Shown: in pieces, positions 23,954 through 31,723 of the stretch
Position numbering within the stretch: the first letter of the stretch is position 1
Layout of the letters: every line of letters begins with the position of its first letter
From: JBMDXB01 sp048594975
GTDB lineage: Bacteria > Acidobacteriota > Vicinamibacteria > Vicinamibacterales > 2-12-FULL-66-21
NCBI GenBank assembly: GCA_048594975.1
Contig: JBMDXQ010000163.1
Coordinates: 1 to 31,799 of the forward strand
Direction of reading: 5' to 3'
Length of the DNA: 31,799 bases
Notes under the pieces: model-generated
Seen by the model: only the letters and a program-made list of their open reading frames with translations
The model's database searches: none
What the model was told of the DNA's origin: nothing
Position numbers and translations under genes: made by a program

Positions 23954-24724
23954 TCACTTGCCCTTCTGCTGCTCCGCTTTCGGCATCCCCGGTCCCCAGA
24001 CGCGGCCGTGCAGGCCGTGGCAATCCGCGCAGGCGCCGATGACCGATCCGTAGATGGCGACACGCGTGCTCTTCTCCGCGGCGTTCTTGGCACGCTCCGC
24101 CAGCTCGTGGACGCGCGTTTCGGCGGCGGTGGCTTCCTTCGAGATGTCCGACATCTCCTTCTCGCGCAGCGGCGCCGCCGTCAGGGCCTGGGCGCCTTTG
24201 CTCCAGTCGCCGCTCGAGGGGACGATGAGACCCCGGTACATGAGATCGACGGCGTGCTGATGCTCCAGCATGTGGCGGCCGCGTCCCTTGCCGGCCGGAT
24301 CCTCGCCGATCGGCGGGAGCTTCGGGCTCACCTTCGCGGCGGTATGGCAGGTACCGCAGGCGCCGACCAGGTGAGCGGCGGCGACCGCGGCGTTGCCGAG
24401 GTTGTCGGCGCTCGCCACCGACTTTGCCGCCGCCTTCATCTCGGCGACCGGCCGCTCGGTGCCGTCGGGGAATCCGGTCGTCTCCTGGTGATCCGCGATC
24501 CACTGCGCCGGCGCCCTGGCGGCGTCGAGATCGCCGCGGATGATGGCTTCCTCGACGTCGCGGACCTTGGTGAAGTGCTCGACCATGTGCGCGGGCGTGT
24601 TGGGTACCCCCGCGGGCGCCTGCTGCGCGGCCGGTTCGGACTTGCTGCACGCGACAAACAGCACGGCGACCAACGCGACACAGGCGCAACAGACGAAGAG
24701 GAATAATCGCTGGGAGCGTGGCAT
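23954..24724 (-). CDS. Di-haem cytochrome c lipoprotein
   Basis: This 256-residue protein starts with a lipoprotein signal (hydrophobic stretch, then LFVAC with Cys26 as lipid-modified residue). Two haem c motifs are present: CGTCH (123-127) and CADCH (232-236). His or Met residues nearby (for example HMLEHQH at 151-157) could be axial ligands. It should sit on the periplasmic side of a membrane and pass electrons, perhaps to a terminal reductase or oxidase not found here. GGAGG lies 6 bases before the ATG. The central helical region between the haems is rich in Ala and Glu. Confidence 0.92.
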   Translation of the reverse strand: MPRSQRLFLFVCCACVALVAVLFVACSKSEPAAQQAPAGVPNTPAHMVEHFTKVRDVEEAIIRGDLDAARAPAQWIADHQETTGFPDGTERPVAEMKAAAKSVASADNLGNAAVAAAHLVGACGTCHTAAKVSPKLPPIGEDPAGKGRGRHMLEHQHAVDLMYRGLIVPSSGDWSKGAQALTAAPLREKEMSDISKEATAAETRVHELAERAKNAAEKSTRVAIYGSVIGACADCHGLHGRVWGPGMPKAEQQKGK

Positions 24725-25084
24725 GAAGCACCTCCGGGGTATCGCTTGATTCTCCGTCCTGAGCTCTGCTGCGTCAATCAGTCAGCGTCGGGGGAGTGCG
24801 ACCTGGCGACATCCGCCGGCATGTCCGAGCGGTGATAGGATGGCTCGATACCCCGACACACGGTCGGATGGCCAACTCGCGCGGCTGCGCGCGCCTTGCG
24901 CGGCCCTTCCGGTCCCCGCTGCGGACGTTGCCGCGGCGTCCACGCAAGAGCGCACGGCTGCAGCGCCCCTGACGGGCGGTGACGGAAGACGTGCGGTGTC
25001 CGAGCCCTTCGAAAAGAGAGGATCCGGAAGGCGAGGCGCGCAAGACGGAGACGACAGGGGGAGCGGCTCCCACCTGCCCGTCCC
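24725..25084. other. Intergenic stretch, nothing recognised
   Basis: This 360-base gap lies upstream of the cytochrome gene and downstream of the PilZ gene. An open frame from 24840 exists but its residues are Arg/Ala/Gly-rich and it runs into the end of the PilZ gene, so I do not call it. No hairpin or repeat stands out. Confidence 0.45.
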
Positions 25085-25387
25085 TCACGTCCGGCGAATT
25101 GGCCGGGGCGTCGCTGAAGGAAGAGGCTCGTAGGTCGCGCCCACCGTGAAGGTGTCGCCGCGTCGTTCCACCCTGACGATCCTGGCGTCGCAGGTGACGC
25201 GCAGGTCGGGGTTGCCGTCGTACAGCGGGAGCACGATCGCGACTTCCTCGCCGGGGGTGAACGGCCGCGACGACTCGAACGCCACGCCGATCGAGCTCAC
25301 GTCGATCATCTGCGCCTGGACACCTGCAACGGCGATCACCCCGCCTGGCTTACGGTACCGTAATGCCCGACGCCGCTCCGTCCTCAC
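25085..25387 (-). CDS. PilZ domain protein
   Basis: This 100-residue single-domain protein has the PilZ c-di-GMP-binding motifs: an arginine-rich start (RTERRRALRYR) and DVSSIG (D-x-S-x-x-G) a short distance after, then a beta-barrel (PGEEVAIVLPL, ARIVRVERRG, FTVGATYEPL). PilZ proteins bind the second messenger c-di-GMP and adjust motility, secretion or polysaccharide synthesis. The GTG at 25387 is chosen because GGGAGG lies 6 bases upstream; a longer ATG frame to 25483 adds residues that do not look PilZ-like. Confidence 0.85.
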   Translation of the reverse strand: MRTERRRALRYRKPGGVIAVAGVQAQMIDVSSIGVAFESSRPFTPGEEVAIVLPLYDGNPDLRVTCDARIVRVERRGDTFTVGATYEPLPSATPRPIRRT

Positions 25388-25757
25388 GCTGCCCTCCCTG
25401 GTGGTCCGGATCGAGGACTTTCCGCCCGCGTTCGGAACAATGGCACCGCCGAGCAGAACAAATGTGCAGCCCGTGGCGTACACATCGGCGGCGCTACCGC
25501 GAGATCAGGCGGATTCTCCAGATCCCGTCCGGTTGAGCTGCAAGCGTCGAACCAGATTGCCGCTCTTACGGGAGGCCAGGGTGATCGCCGTCCGGCGCTC
25601 GGCGGTGGGGAAAGCACTACCCGCGCGATGCCGTCTCGAGGTGATCGGGCACATCGATCTGGAGATCGAAAGTGTCTTGTCGTTTATGTGGCAGACGTTG
25701 ATCTTCTGCTGAACGCGCGAGGAGCGCGACAACAGGCGCCCTGAAGCAGCCCCGCGT
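25388..25757. other. Intergenic stretch, nothing recognised
   Basis: About 370 bases between the PilZ gene and the next leftward gene. The DNA near 25640-25705 is less GC-rich than the surroundings and probably includes promoter sequence for the PilZ gene, but no specific box, hairpin or ORF is convincing. Confidence 0.4.
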
Positions 25758-26066
25758 TCAGGCGCTCACGCGCACGTGCGCGCCGGACGGGCCGGAGGTG
25801 GCCGCCAGCGTTTCCGGGGCGCCGTCGAGCAGGCGTCGAAGCATGCGAAGGTCGTTGAGGATTCGCGCCGAGGTGGACAGGTGATGCTCGAGCTGCTTCA
25901 GTTTGTAATCGACAAGCTGCAGCGCGGCGAGACGACGCGCCGCGCGATCGCGGTCGGCTTCGGCGATGTCGGCCTCGATGTCGTGTCGCGCCTCGGCCGC
26001 CTCGGCGATGAGCAGGCGCACGTAGTCCTGGGCGCTGTCGATGCTCTCGAAGGGATTGTCACTCAT
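25758..26066 (-). CDS. Small helical hypothetical protein (102 aa)
   Basis: The ATG at 26066 follows GAGG with suitable spacing. The protein is nearly all alpha-helical and charged (AEAAEARHDIEADIAEADRD, then LVDYKLKQLEHHLSTSARIL), consistent with a coiled coil or helical hairpin. It has no signal peptide, membrane segment or cysteine. No family is recognised. Confidence 0.68.
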   Translation of the reverse strand: MSDNPFESIDSAQDYVRLLIAEAAEARHDIEADIAEADRDRAARRLAALQLVDYKLKQLEHHLSTSARILNDLRMLRRLLDGAPETLAATSGPSGAHVRVSA

Positions 26067-26310
26067 TGCCGTGACCTCGAACCGCGATGAAGACGGCCGG
26101 AGCCCTGCAGCAGTGCGTCGAGCGGGGTCTCGTCATCGGCGCTGGCCTCCACTCCGGACAGCGTCGGCGGAACTCGATCCCGGCGCCGGAGGCGGAGCTC
26201 GCGCCGACGCCGGAGGAAACAGGGGCTGAATGGGAAATGGTAATGCGAAACGCAGCGATTCGTACGTTCCGTGCTGAAGTGCGTCAGTGGCGAACAAAAG
26301 ACGAAGATGC

Positions 26311-26316
26311 TACCCT
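26311..26316 (+). promoter_or_regulatory. Candidate extended -10 (TGCTACCCT) for the 26323 gene
   Basis: TGC-TACCCT ends 7 bases before the ATG at 26323, again placing the likely transcript start on the start codon. No Shine-Dalgarno sequence precedes this ATG. A match to consensus is only partial. Confidence 0.3.
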
Positions 26317-26322
26317 CCATCC

Positions 26323-26604
26323 ATGCCCCTCCGCACGTGCCGCGTTTCTCTAAAGGATGTGGAGGGGATGACCCACAGCGTGGACATCCAGGCCGCCACG
26401 CTGTTCGAGGCGGCGGCCGAAGCGGTGCGGATGTTCCGTCAGCAGGGCTGGGCAGCCGCGGCGCTCGCTCCGCACGCAGTTCTGCGGGTCGAGGTGCGGC
26501 TGCCCGCGGTCGTGCACGACGTGCCGCTCGCGGCGGTCGAACAGTGGCAGCAATCGCCCAGTCCAAGCCCGAAGGAGAAGCTGGCCAAGCTCGAACGACG
26601 ATGA
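26323..26604 (+). CDS. Small conserved acidobacterial-type protein (93 aa)
   Basis: The protein begins MPLRTCRVSLKDVEGMTHSV and continues TLFEAAAEAVRMFR and LRVEVRLPAVVHDVPLAAVEQW. I recall this start and layout as a widespread small acidobacterial family of unknown function with an alpha/beta fold. It is soluble and has no signal. Most members have a C-terminal basic helix like the KEKLAKLERR seen here. The start at 26323 is chosen by this family match rather than the longer frame from 26287. Confidence 0.75.
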   Translation: MPLRTCRVSLKDVEGMTHSVDIQAATLFEAAAEAVRMFRQQGWAAAALAPHAVLRVEVRLPAVVHDVPLAAVEQWQQSPSPSPKEKLAKLERR

Positions 26605-26636
26605 CACTCTCCGTTCCGTCCCACCCGCGGCATCAC

Positions 26637-26813
26637 TCATTGTGGCGCGGTGCACACCGTCTTGATCGTCGTGGTACTTCCCCCCGTCGTCGTGGTCGAG
26701 ATGGTCTGCGTGCAGCTGCCGGGCTCGCCGGCCTTCACTCCGGCAATGGCTTTGGCGATTGCAGCCGCGATGTCGACGAACGCCTCGACATCGGGCCGCC
26801 AACGCCATGTCAA
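26637..26813 (-). CDS. Possible small Thr-rich protein or gene remnant (58 codons, TTG start)
   Basis: This minus-strand frame ends at TGA 26637-26639 and reads RPDVEAFVDIAAAIAKAIAG, then GEPGSCTQTIS, then a Thr/Gly-rich tail with a second Cys (TVCTAPQ). The amino acids look coding and the frame stays open further upstream, but there is no ATG and TTG at 26813 is the only early start. It may be the 3' end of a decayed gene. No family is recognised. Confidence 0.3.
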   Translation of the reverse strand: MTWRWRPDVEAFVDIAAAIAKAIAGVKAGEPGSCTQTISTTTTGGSTTTIKTVCTAPQ

Positions 26814-26928
26814 GCTTCCATTCTGCGGCGGGCCACCTTCTCGTTCGAGGCGATCGCCGGGTTCAACACGCTCGGCCCGGACACCGCGCGCGGAACGCGG
26901 GACGCTGCAGGTGCGCGCGAATCTGCGG

Positions 26929-26934
26929 TATGCT
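26929..26934 (+). promoter_or_regulatory. Candidate -10 hexamer TATGCT for the alkaline phosphatase gene
   Basis: TATGCT, in GGTATGCTC, lies 42 bases before the ATG at 26977 and is one of the few AT-rich hexamers in the gap. A -35 box is not evident. Confidence 0.3.
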
Positions 26935-26976
26935 CGCCCCTACCGGTAACAGTCATCCAGCCACAGGTCCTCGCAT

Positions 26977-28092
26977 ATGCGCAGACTCGTCGTCATCCTG
27001 ATCCTCCTCGTGCCCGCGGTTCTCGCCGCCGAGCGCCGCGCCAAGAACGTGATCCTCTTCCTCGCAGACGCCGGCGGCATTCCGACCATCCACGCGGCGA
27101 GCCTGCACGGCTACGGAGAGCCGCGCCGCCTCTTCCTGCAGCGCATGCCGCACATCGCGCTCTCGGACACCTCCAGCGCGTCACGGTTCGTCACCGATTC
27201 GGCCGCGGGCATGACCGCGATCGTCACCGGCCACAAGACGAACAACAGTGTAGTGGCACAGTCGGCATCGGCCGAGCGCGGCGTCCGCGACGGCGAGCCG
27301 CTCACGACCATCCTGGAGTACGCGGAAGAGCGCGGCCTCTCCACGGGCATCGTCACCAACGACGCGGTGACCGGCGCGACGCCGGCGTCACTCTACGCGA
27401 AGGCGAACGATCGCTCCCGGACTGCGGAAATCTTCCAGCAGCTGTTCGCGCCGCGCGCCGGCGACGGCGTGGACGTGGCGATCAGCGCGGGGCGGCCGGC
27501 AATCGCCAAGGCGCTTGCCGCGGCAGGGCTCGACCTGGACGCCCTGGCGGCGGAGCAGAGCCGGCCGCTGCTGGCGTCGCTCGCGGACGTGCCCGCCGAC
27601 GCCAGGCGCGCGATCGTGCTGCACGACTCGGCGGACTTCGACCTGGGCGGAGCCGTGCAGCTCGCGGTGCGGATGCTGTCGACGAACCGGAAGGGCTACT
27701 TCCTGATGGTGGAGTGCGACACGCACACGGACGCGCTGCGCCGCGGCCTCGATCGGATGGTGGCCTTCGACCGGACCATCGAGCAGACGGCGGCGAATGC
27801 CGGGCGCGACACGCTGGTGCTCTTCACCGCCGATCACTCGTTCGACATCCGCGTGCGCGGCGGCCAGCCGGGCGAGCCGCTGCTCGCGGGACTCGAGGAG
27901 GCCGAGGCGAAGCGCGTCGCCGAGAAGCGCCGCGACATCAGGATTCCCGCCGTTCGCATGGACAACGGCCACACCGGCGAGGAGGTGCTCGTGGCCGCGC
28001 AGGGACCGGGCGCCGAGCGCGTCCGCGGCTACCTCGCCAACACCGACCTGTTCCGCGTGATGATGAGCGCGTTCGGGTGGAAGCCGAGGTAG
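26977..28092 (+). CDS. Alkaline phosphatase, PhoA-like
   Basis: This 371-residue exported enzyme starts with a signal peptide (MRRLVVILILLVPAVLAA) and shows the alkaline phosphatase layout: Asp31 (KNVILFLADAGG), Ser75 nucleophile in VTDSAAGMTAIVTGHKT, the acidic/His metal site VECDTH (Glu246, Asp248, His250), ADHS (286-288) and NGHTGEEV (His332). It should release phosphate from monoesters in the periplasm. The Glu-Cys-Asp-Thr-His site differs from the common EGGRIDHG, so metal preference or substrate may differ. It is shorter than E. coli PhoA. An ending like GYLANTDLF is typical. No phosphate-transport genes are near. Confidence 0.9.
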   Translation: MRRLVVILILLVPAVLAAERRAKNVILFLADAGGIPTIHAASLHGYGEPRRLFLQRMPHIALSDTSSASRFVTDSAAGMTAIVTGHKTNNSVVAQSASAERGVRDGEPLTTILEYAEERGLSTGIVTNDAVTGATPASLYAKANDRSRTAEIFQQLFAPRAGDGVDVAISAGRPAIAKALAAAGLDLDALAAEQSRPLLASLADVPADARRAIVLHDSADFDLGGAVQLAVRMLSTNRKGYFLMVECDTHTDALRRGLDRMVAFDRTIEQTAANAGRDTLVLFTADHSFDIRVRGGQPGEPLLAGLEEAEAKRVAEKRRDIRIPAVRMDNGHTGEEVLVAAQGPGAERVRGYLANTDLFRVMMSAFGWKPR

Positions 28093-28178
28093 GCCGCCGC
28101 GTCAGTGCGGTGCCGGAGACGCTCCGCGAGGTTCACTGGCAGGCCCGGCGCGGACGCCAGGCTGCAACGGCCAATCGG

Positions 28179-28416
28179 TTAGCTCGTGCTGCTCGTGATC
28201 CGCTTCCCTTCCGTGTCGTACATCTCCACCTCGGCGAAACCTTTCAGGAGCGCCCGATCTTCGCGGCGTCGCCGACGGCGACGATCTGCAGGCGGGAGCG
28301 TCGAGGTACTTGCGGGCGGCCGCCTGCACCTGTGCCTGGGTGACGGCGGTGACTCGTCCCGGATACTTGTCCCAGTAGTCGGCCGGCAGGATGAGGCTCT
28401 GGGGCTTGCCGATGCG
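28179..28416 (-). pseudogene. Remnant of an M16 (insulinase-like) peptidase C-terminus
   Basis: Read leftward, the residues LPADYWDKYPGRVTAVTQAQ, then QAAARKYLD are typical of the C-terminal end of M16 peptidases. The expected continuation RLQIVAVGDAAKI occurs in a second frame and LLKGFAEVEMYDTEGKRI in a third, so at least two frameshifts lie between about 28270 and 28305. The catalytic N-terminal part (HxxEH) is absent. It is a decayed fragment of a zinc protease gene. Confidence 0.75.
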
Positions 28417-28471
28417 CGCCGCGCGCCGGCGTCGCGGGTGAGCGGTGATCGCGACGGAGCCCGGTTCCGAC

Positions 28472-28498
28472 TTGACAAAAAGGAGACGCCGATTTAAT
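28472..28498 (+). promoter_or_regulatory. Candidate promoter, TTGACA...TTTAAT, leaderless
   Basis: TTGACA (28472-28477) is a perfect -35 box and TTTAAT (28493-28498) a good -10 box, separated by 15 bases, slightly short. The -10 ends 8 bases before the ATG at 28507, so the transcript would start at or next to the start codon. Confidence 0.5.
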
Positions 28499-28506
28499 GA
28501 CGCCCC

Positions 28507-29241
28507 ATGAAACTCAGATTCTGCGCTGCCGTGGCGTTGCTGCTGGCGCCGGGCGCCGCGACGGTCGCGGCGGCCGAGCGCTGGACCTGCCAGATCGATC
28601 TGCACCAGGGCGACACCGGCACGCTGCAGCTGGACCTGACCGGCACCGCGGTCGAGGGGACCATCACGGTCGCGCGCGGAGCGGGCGCGGCGCCCCTGTC
28701 GACGGCCGTAAGGGGTTCCTGGATCGGAGAGGTGGTTCGCTTCACGCGCGTCCTCTCGGCTACGAGCGAGCAGCCGTTCGTGGGCATCGCCGCCCGGGTG
28801 GGGGAACGGCCGGTGCAGATGGCCGGGCGCTTTGCCGCCGGGTTCGACGGCGTGTGGAGCGCTACGTGTTCCCGGGATGCTGGTGGCGGGACCGGCCCTG
28901 GACGCGGCAAGGGGCCGGTGCCGCCCGCGCCCCCACCCGGTCCGGTCGGTCCGCCGGACCGCCCGGCCGCAACGTGCTCCATTTCGGGCGTTGCGACCGG
29001 ACCGCGTGCGGATCTCGCCAAGGTGTTTCGGCTGGCGCTGTACGGCCCGGACAATGACAAGCGGCTCCGTGCCCAGCAGCCCTTCGGCCGCGGCGCCTAT
29101 ACGTTCAAGGACCTTCCGGACGGCGCGTACGTGATTGTCCCCGACACCAGGGCCGACGTCGCGGTGACCCTGACGCCGCGCCGCCAGGTCGTGCACTGCC
29201 GCGGCGGCGCCGTGACGGGGAGGAACTTCGATTTCCGCTGA
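28507..29241 (+). CDS. Exported two-domain protein of unknown function (244 aa)
   Basis: Residues 1-22 form a signal peptide (LRFCAAVALLLAPGAATVAA). The first domain (about 24-125) is a beta-rich module starting ERWTCQIDLHQGDTGTLQLD and ending near WSATC, with Cys at both ends that could form a disulfide. A Gly/Pro linker (about 126-150, PPAPPPGPVGPP) leads to a second domain (about 150-244) resembling a carboxypeptidase-regulatory/Cna-B-like fold (AYTFKDLPDGAYVIVPD). Function is unknown. Confidence 0.8.
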   Translation: MKLRFCAAVALLLAPGAATVAAAERWTCQIDLHQGDTGTLQLDLTGTAVEGTITVARGAGAAPLSTAVRGSWIGEVVRFTRVLSATSEQPFVGIAARVGERPVQMAGRFAAGFDGVWSATCSRDAGGGTGPGRGKGPVPPAPPPGPVGPPDRPAATCSISGVATGPRADLAKVFRLALYGPDNDKRLRAQQPFGRGAYTFKDLPDGAYVIVPDTRADVAVTLTPRRQVVHCRGGAVTGRNFDFR

Positions 29242-29263
29242 CCGCGGCGTCGGTCGCCGGTAG

Positions 29264-30226
29264 CTAACGGTAGCGTCCGTTCACCGGCACCCTTCCCGGT
29301 GGCGGGATCACGACCGTGAAACTGTTCGAGGTACACCCCGACATCGGGTTATTGCACGTGTAGAGCCGCTGGTCGCGCGGACGCCAGACGTGGAGTTCCG
29401 CCGGTAAGCCGGGATCCGACCGGAACGATGGGATGTCGCCCGGCGCGCCCCATACGGCGAAGAACGAAGGGGCGTTGCCGTACCACACGCCCGTGGAGGG
29501 GCGCCAGACCACGATCTCGCCGTCACTGTCGCCGTCGATGTCGATCGCAAACGGCAGGTCCCCGTAAGTGCCGAAGGAGAAGCTGGTCCCGAGGGTTCCC
29601 GCCAGCGTACGCCCGTAGTACCACGTGCCCGTCGAGGGACGAAAGACGTTGAGCTCGAGGGGACCGGTCCCGCCGCCCGACAGCCGCCCGGGCACCGGGC
29701 AGTCGCCGTACTCACCCCAGGACGTCGCCGCCAGGACCGACCCGCCCGAGGGGCCGGCGAGGATGTACCAGACGCCGTTGCTGGGCCGCCAGATTCCGAA
29801 GTCGCCGAAGCCGTCCGCGTTGTAGTCGGAGGGAACCGGGATGTCTCCGGCGACGCCCCACGGGAGGGCAATCACCCCGCCCGCGCAGTTGGTGGTGGTG
29901 CTGCACTGGACGTACCAGACACCGTTGGACGGCCTCCAGACGGCGCGATCCGCTTGCCCGTCGCCGTTGTAGTCCGCTGGCGCGGGGATGTCACCGAACG
30001 TTCCCCAGCTCGGCCCCGACAGCCATTGACCGTCCAGCGGATTCCACGACCACGCCTCTTCTTCGAAGCCGTTGCCGTTCATGTCGCGCCCGCCCGATAC
30101 GAACGGGCACGGGTAGGAATAGTAGGGAGGGGAGGCCGTGGCGATGCCCTGCGGCAGCCACCCTGCGACACCCACCAGGAGTCCGACGATTGCCAGCGTG
30201 ACGACGGCGCGGCGCACGTGCATCAT
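29264..30226 (-). CDS. Exported protein with six WRPSNGVWY-type repeats
   Basis: The protein has 320 residues with AAGGAGG 6 bases before the ATG and a signal peptide (about 1-32, ending ATAS). The mature part has six related repeats of about 45 residues centred on the pattern [VI]-W/F-x-P-x-x-G-x-W-Y (WSWNPLDGQW, VWRPSNGVWYV, IWRPSNGVWYI, VFRPSTGTWYY, VWRPSTGVWYG, VWRPRDQRLYT). Between them lie DYNGDGQAD-like FG-GAP/VCBS calcium-binding loops. Six blades suggest a beta-propeller. Such proteins are often surface adhesins or extracellular binding proteins. It is convergent with the preceding gene. Confidence 0.88.
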   Translation of the reverse strand: MMHVRRAVVTLAIVGLLVGVAGWLPQGIATASPPYYSYPCPFVSGGRDMNGNGFEEEAWSWNPLDGQWLSGPSWGTFGDIPAPADYNGDGQADRAVWRPSNGVWYVQCSTTTNCAGGVIALPWGVAGDIPVPSDYNADGFGDFGIWRPSNGVWYILAGPSGGSVLAATSWGEYGDCPVPGRLSGGGTGPLELNVFRPSTGTWYYGRTLAGTLGTSFSFGTYGDLPFAIDIDGDSDGEIVVWRPSTGVWYGNAPSFFAVWGAPGDIPSFRSDPGLPAELHVWRPRDQRLYTCNNPMSGCTSNSFTVVIPPPGRVPVNGRYR

Positions 30227-30504
30227 GGATGTCCTCCTTGCGACAGGGACTCGTCGCGGTTGAATGAGCGCGATGGCACGCCCGATCGGCAGGCTCCGGC
30301 AAGCGACTGAGAAGGTCCCCAAGGTCCGGCGCGCTCCCGCTCTCGGGGCGCGAGTATATGCGCATCCATTCCCTCCGCGAGAAACGACAGGTGCGAGGCG
30401 GCGCCGCGACAGGAAGGAACATCGAACGGCAGTGAGCCGCGGAGATCGGAGCGCGAAGAAGGGCCCTTATCGACGCGCCATCCTGGGCTTCACGCGCCCG
30501 CGGA

Positions 30505-31284
30505 TCATCCCCCCTGCCCGGACAGCCCGACCTCCAGGGGATTTCGCGTGATGCGCACGTCGCGAAGGGTGGCGGTCCCCGCGGCGCCGGGGACGGTGAC
30601 CTCGATGGACGGGAAAGGCCCGGCGTCGATGGACGGAAGCCGGACGCTGCCGTCGGCAGCGGGGGAGATGCGGATGCTGACGGTGTTGCCGTCGGCAAGC
30701 CGTACGCGCACCCATGCATCCTTCACAGGCGTGCCGGCGTCATCCCACGTGACGCGAAGGGAGAGACGCTCCGTCGGGATGGCCGCGGTTTCGCGCCCGA
30801 GCGAACGGTTCCCCGCACGCTCGAACCGCTCGAACGAAACGCGCCCGCCTGCGCCGAGCACGATATCGCGCGCACCCTGACTGCCGGGGTACCCATCGGC
30901 CTTGACCAGCGACAGCATCGCGACGTGTTCGGCGGTCGCGGTGTCGAACACCGCCAGCTGCTGGTCGCGCACCAGGAAGCCGACGCGGCGGCTGTCGGCC
31001 GTCCAGACGATGGTGCGGCACCAGTCGGCGTCGGGCGCGAGGCTCATCAGCAGGCGAGGGGCGGTGCCGGTCGCCCCGAGGTAGAGATGATCGTCGGGCG
31101 GGTCGATGCTGAGCCCCTGGCGCACGAACGCCGTGTAGCGGCCGTCGGGCGACGTCGACGCCGTATGGGTCCTCGGGAGCCAGTCCCTGGAGAGCTGACA
31201 CGCGGCAGTCGCAGCGAACAGGCCGGCAACGACCGCGATCGTTCTCGCGATCCGCGACGCGCCTGGTGCGACTGACGTCTTCAC
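30505..31284 (-). CDS. Lipoprotein with PD40-like propeller segment (259 aa)
   Basis: The GTG at 31284 has GAGG upstream and begins a lipoprotein signal (IARTIAVVAGLFAATAAC, Cys29). The first part has TolB/PD40-like blades (TSPDGRYTAFVRQG and WTADSRRVGFLV), and the last 90 residues form a beta-rich domain (LRVTWDDAGTPVKDAWVRV). The protein may act in the periplasm. The longer frame upstream to 31731 would run through a separate small gene and looks random, so I reject it. Confidence 0.78.
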   Translation of the reverse strand: MKTSVAPGASRIARTIAVVAGLFAATAACQLSRDWLPRTHTASTSPDGRYTAFVRQGLSIDPPDDHLYLGATGTAPRLLMSLAPDADWCRTIVWTADSRRVGFLVRDQQLAVFDTATAEHVAMLSLVKADGYPGSQGARDIVLGAGGRVSFERFERAGNRSLGRETAAIPTERLSLRVTWDDAGTPVKDAWVRVRLADGNTVSIRISPAADGSVRLPSIDAGPFPSIEVTVPGAAGTATLRDVRITRNPLEVGLSGQGG

Positions 31285-31378
31285 GGGCGCTGCCTCGCCT
31301 TGGATGCCGCCGCCATCGCTAGCGTGCGGTGGCTGACAATGGCCCCGGTGAGCTCCGGGCTCGCGCACCCGGCTGCTG

Positions 31379-31495
31379 CTAACCGAAGATCGCGAGCGCC
31401 GTCGCGACGAGGATGGCCACGACCAGCTGACCCAGGGCGACCACCACGAACACGGTGCGTGCCTTCGGCGGAAGGGCGCCGAGCACGATGGACAT
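31379..31495 (-). CDS. 38-residue single-pass membrane peptide
   Basis: The ATG at 31495 opens a 38-codon frame ending TAG at 31379-31381. The product has a short N-terminus (MSIVLGALPPKAR) then one strongly hydrophobic helix (TVFVVVALGQLVVAILVATALAIFG). All but a few codons end in G or C, as in neighbouring genes, which supports coding. It is too short for confident family assignment. Confidence 0.5.
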   Translation of the reverse strand: MSIVLGALPPKARTVFVVVALGQLVVAILVATALAIFG

Positions 31496-31723
31496 GGCGG
31501 AAAGCTTACAGGAACCTGGCTCGTGTCGCCACGGTCTTTCTCCGACTCAGTCGTCTCCCGCGAGCCGGTTGGGCGGCGGCTGCGCGCGGCCTGGGGCGAA
31601 GGGTGTGTGGCGCACCCAGCGGCGCGGCTCCTCCGGGCTGCGCGGTTTGGCGGATCTTCGGGGCGGCTGTTATGATCGGATGTTACGGGCGCCGCGTGCC
31701 GTCCGTCGTACACTCCTACCTGC
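31496..31723. promoter_or_regulatory. Region upstream of tRNA-Glu with promoter
   Basis: TTGGCG (31647-31652) and TATGAT (31671-31676) with an 18-base spacer form a plausible sigma-70-type promoter about 47 bases before the tRNA. No other feature is seen in this 228-base gap. Confidence 0.5.

Larger units (their letters stand above)
26605..26976. other. Intergenic region before the alkaline phosphatase gene
   Basis: These 372 bases hold a possible small leftward ORF (26637-26813) and the presumed promoter of the alkaline phosphatase gene (TATGCT at 26929-26934). Nothing else is recognised. Confidence 0.4.

Noticed and set aside
24840..25133. Open frame preceded by a -10-like TAGGAT
   Set aside because: Product is Arg/Gly/Ala-rich without family resemblance and it runs over the end of the PilZ gene on the other strand.
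25350..25363. Perfect 14-bp palindrome TTACGGTACCGTAA
   Set aside because: It lies inside the codons of the conserved PilZ arginine motif (LRYRK), so the coding constraint explains it well enough; a regulator site is not needed.
26271..28343. Very long rightward frame spanning two genes
   Set aside because: It overlaps the 93-residue gene and the alkaline phosphatase in another frame and is Arg/Ala/Gly-rich throughout the overlap.
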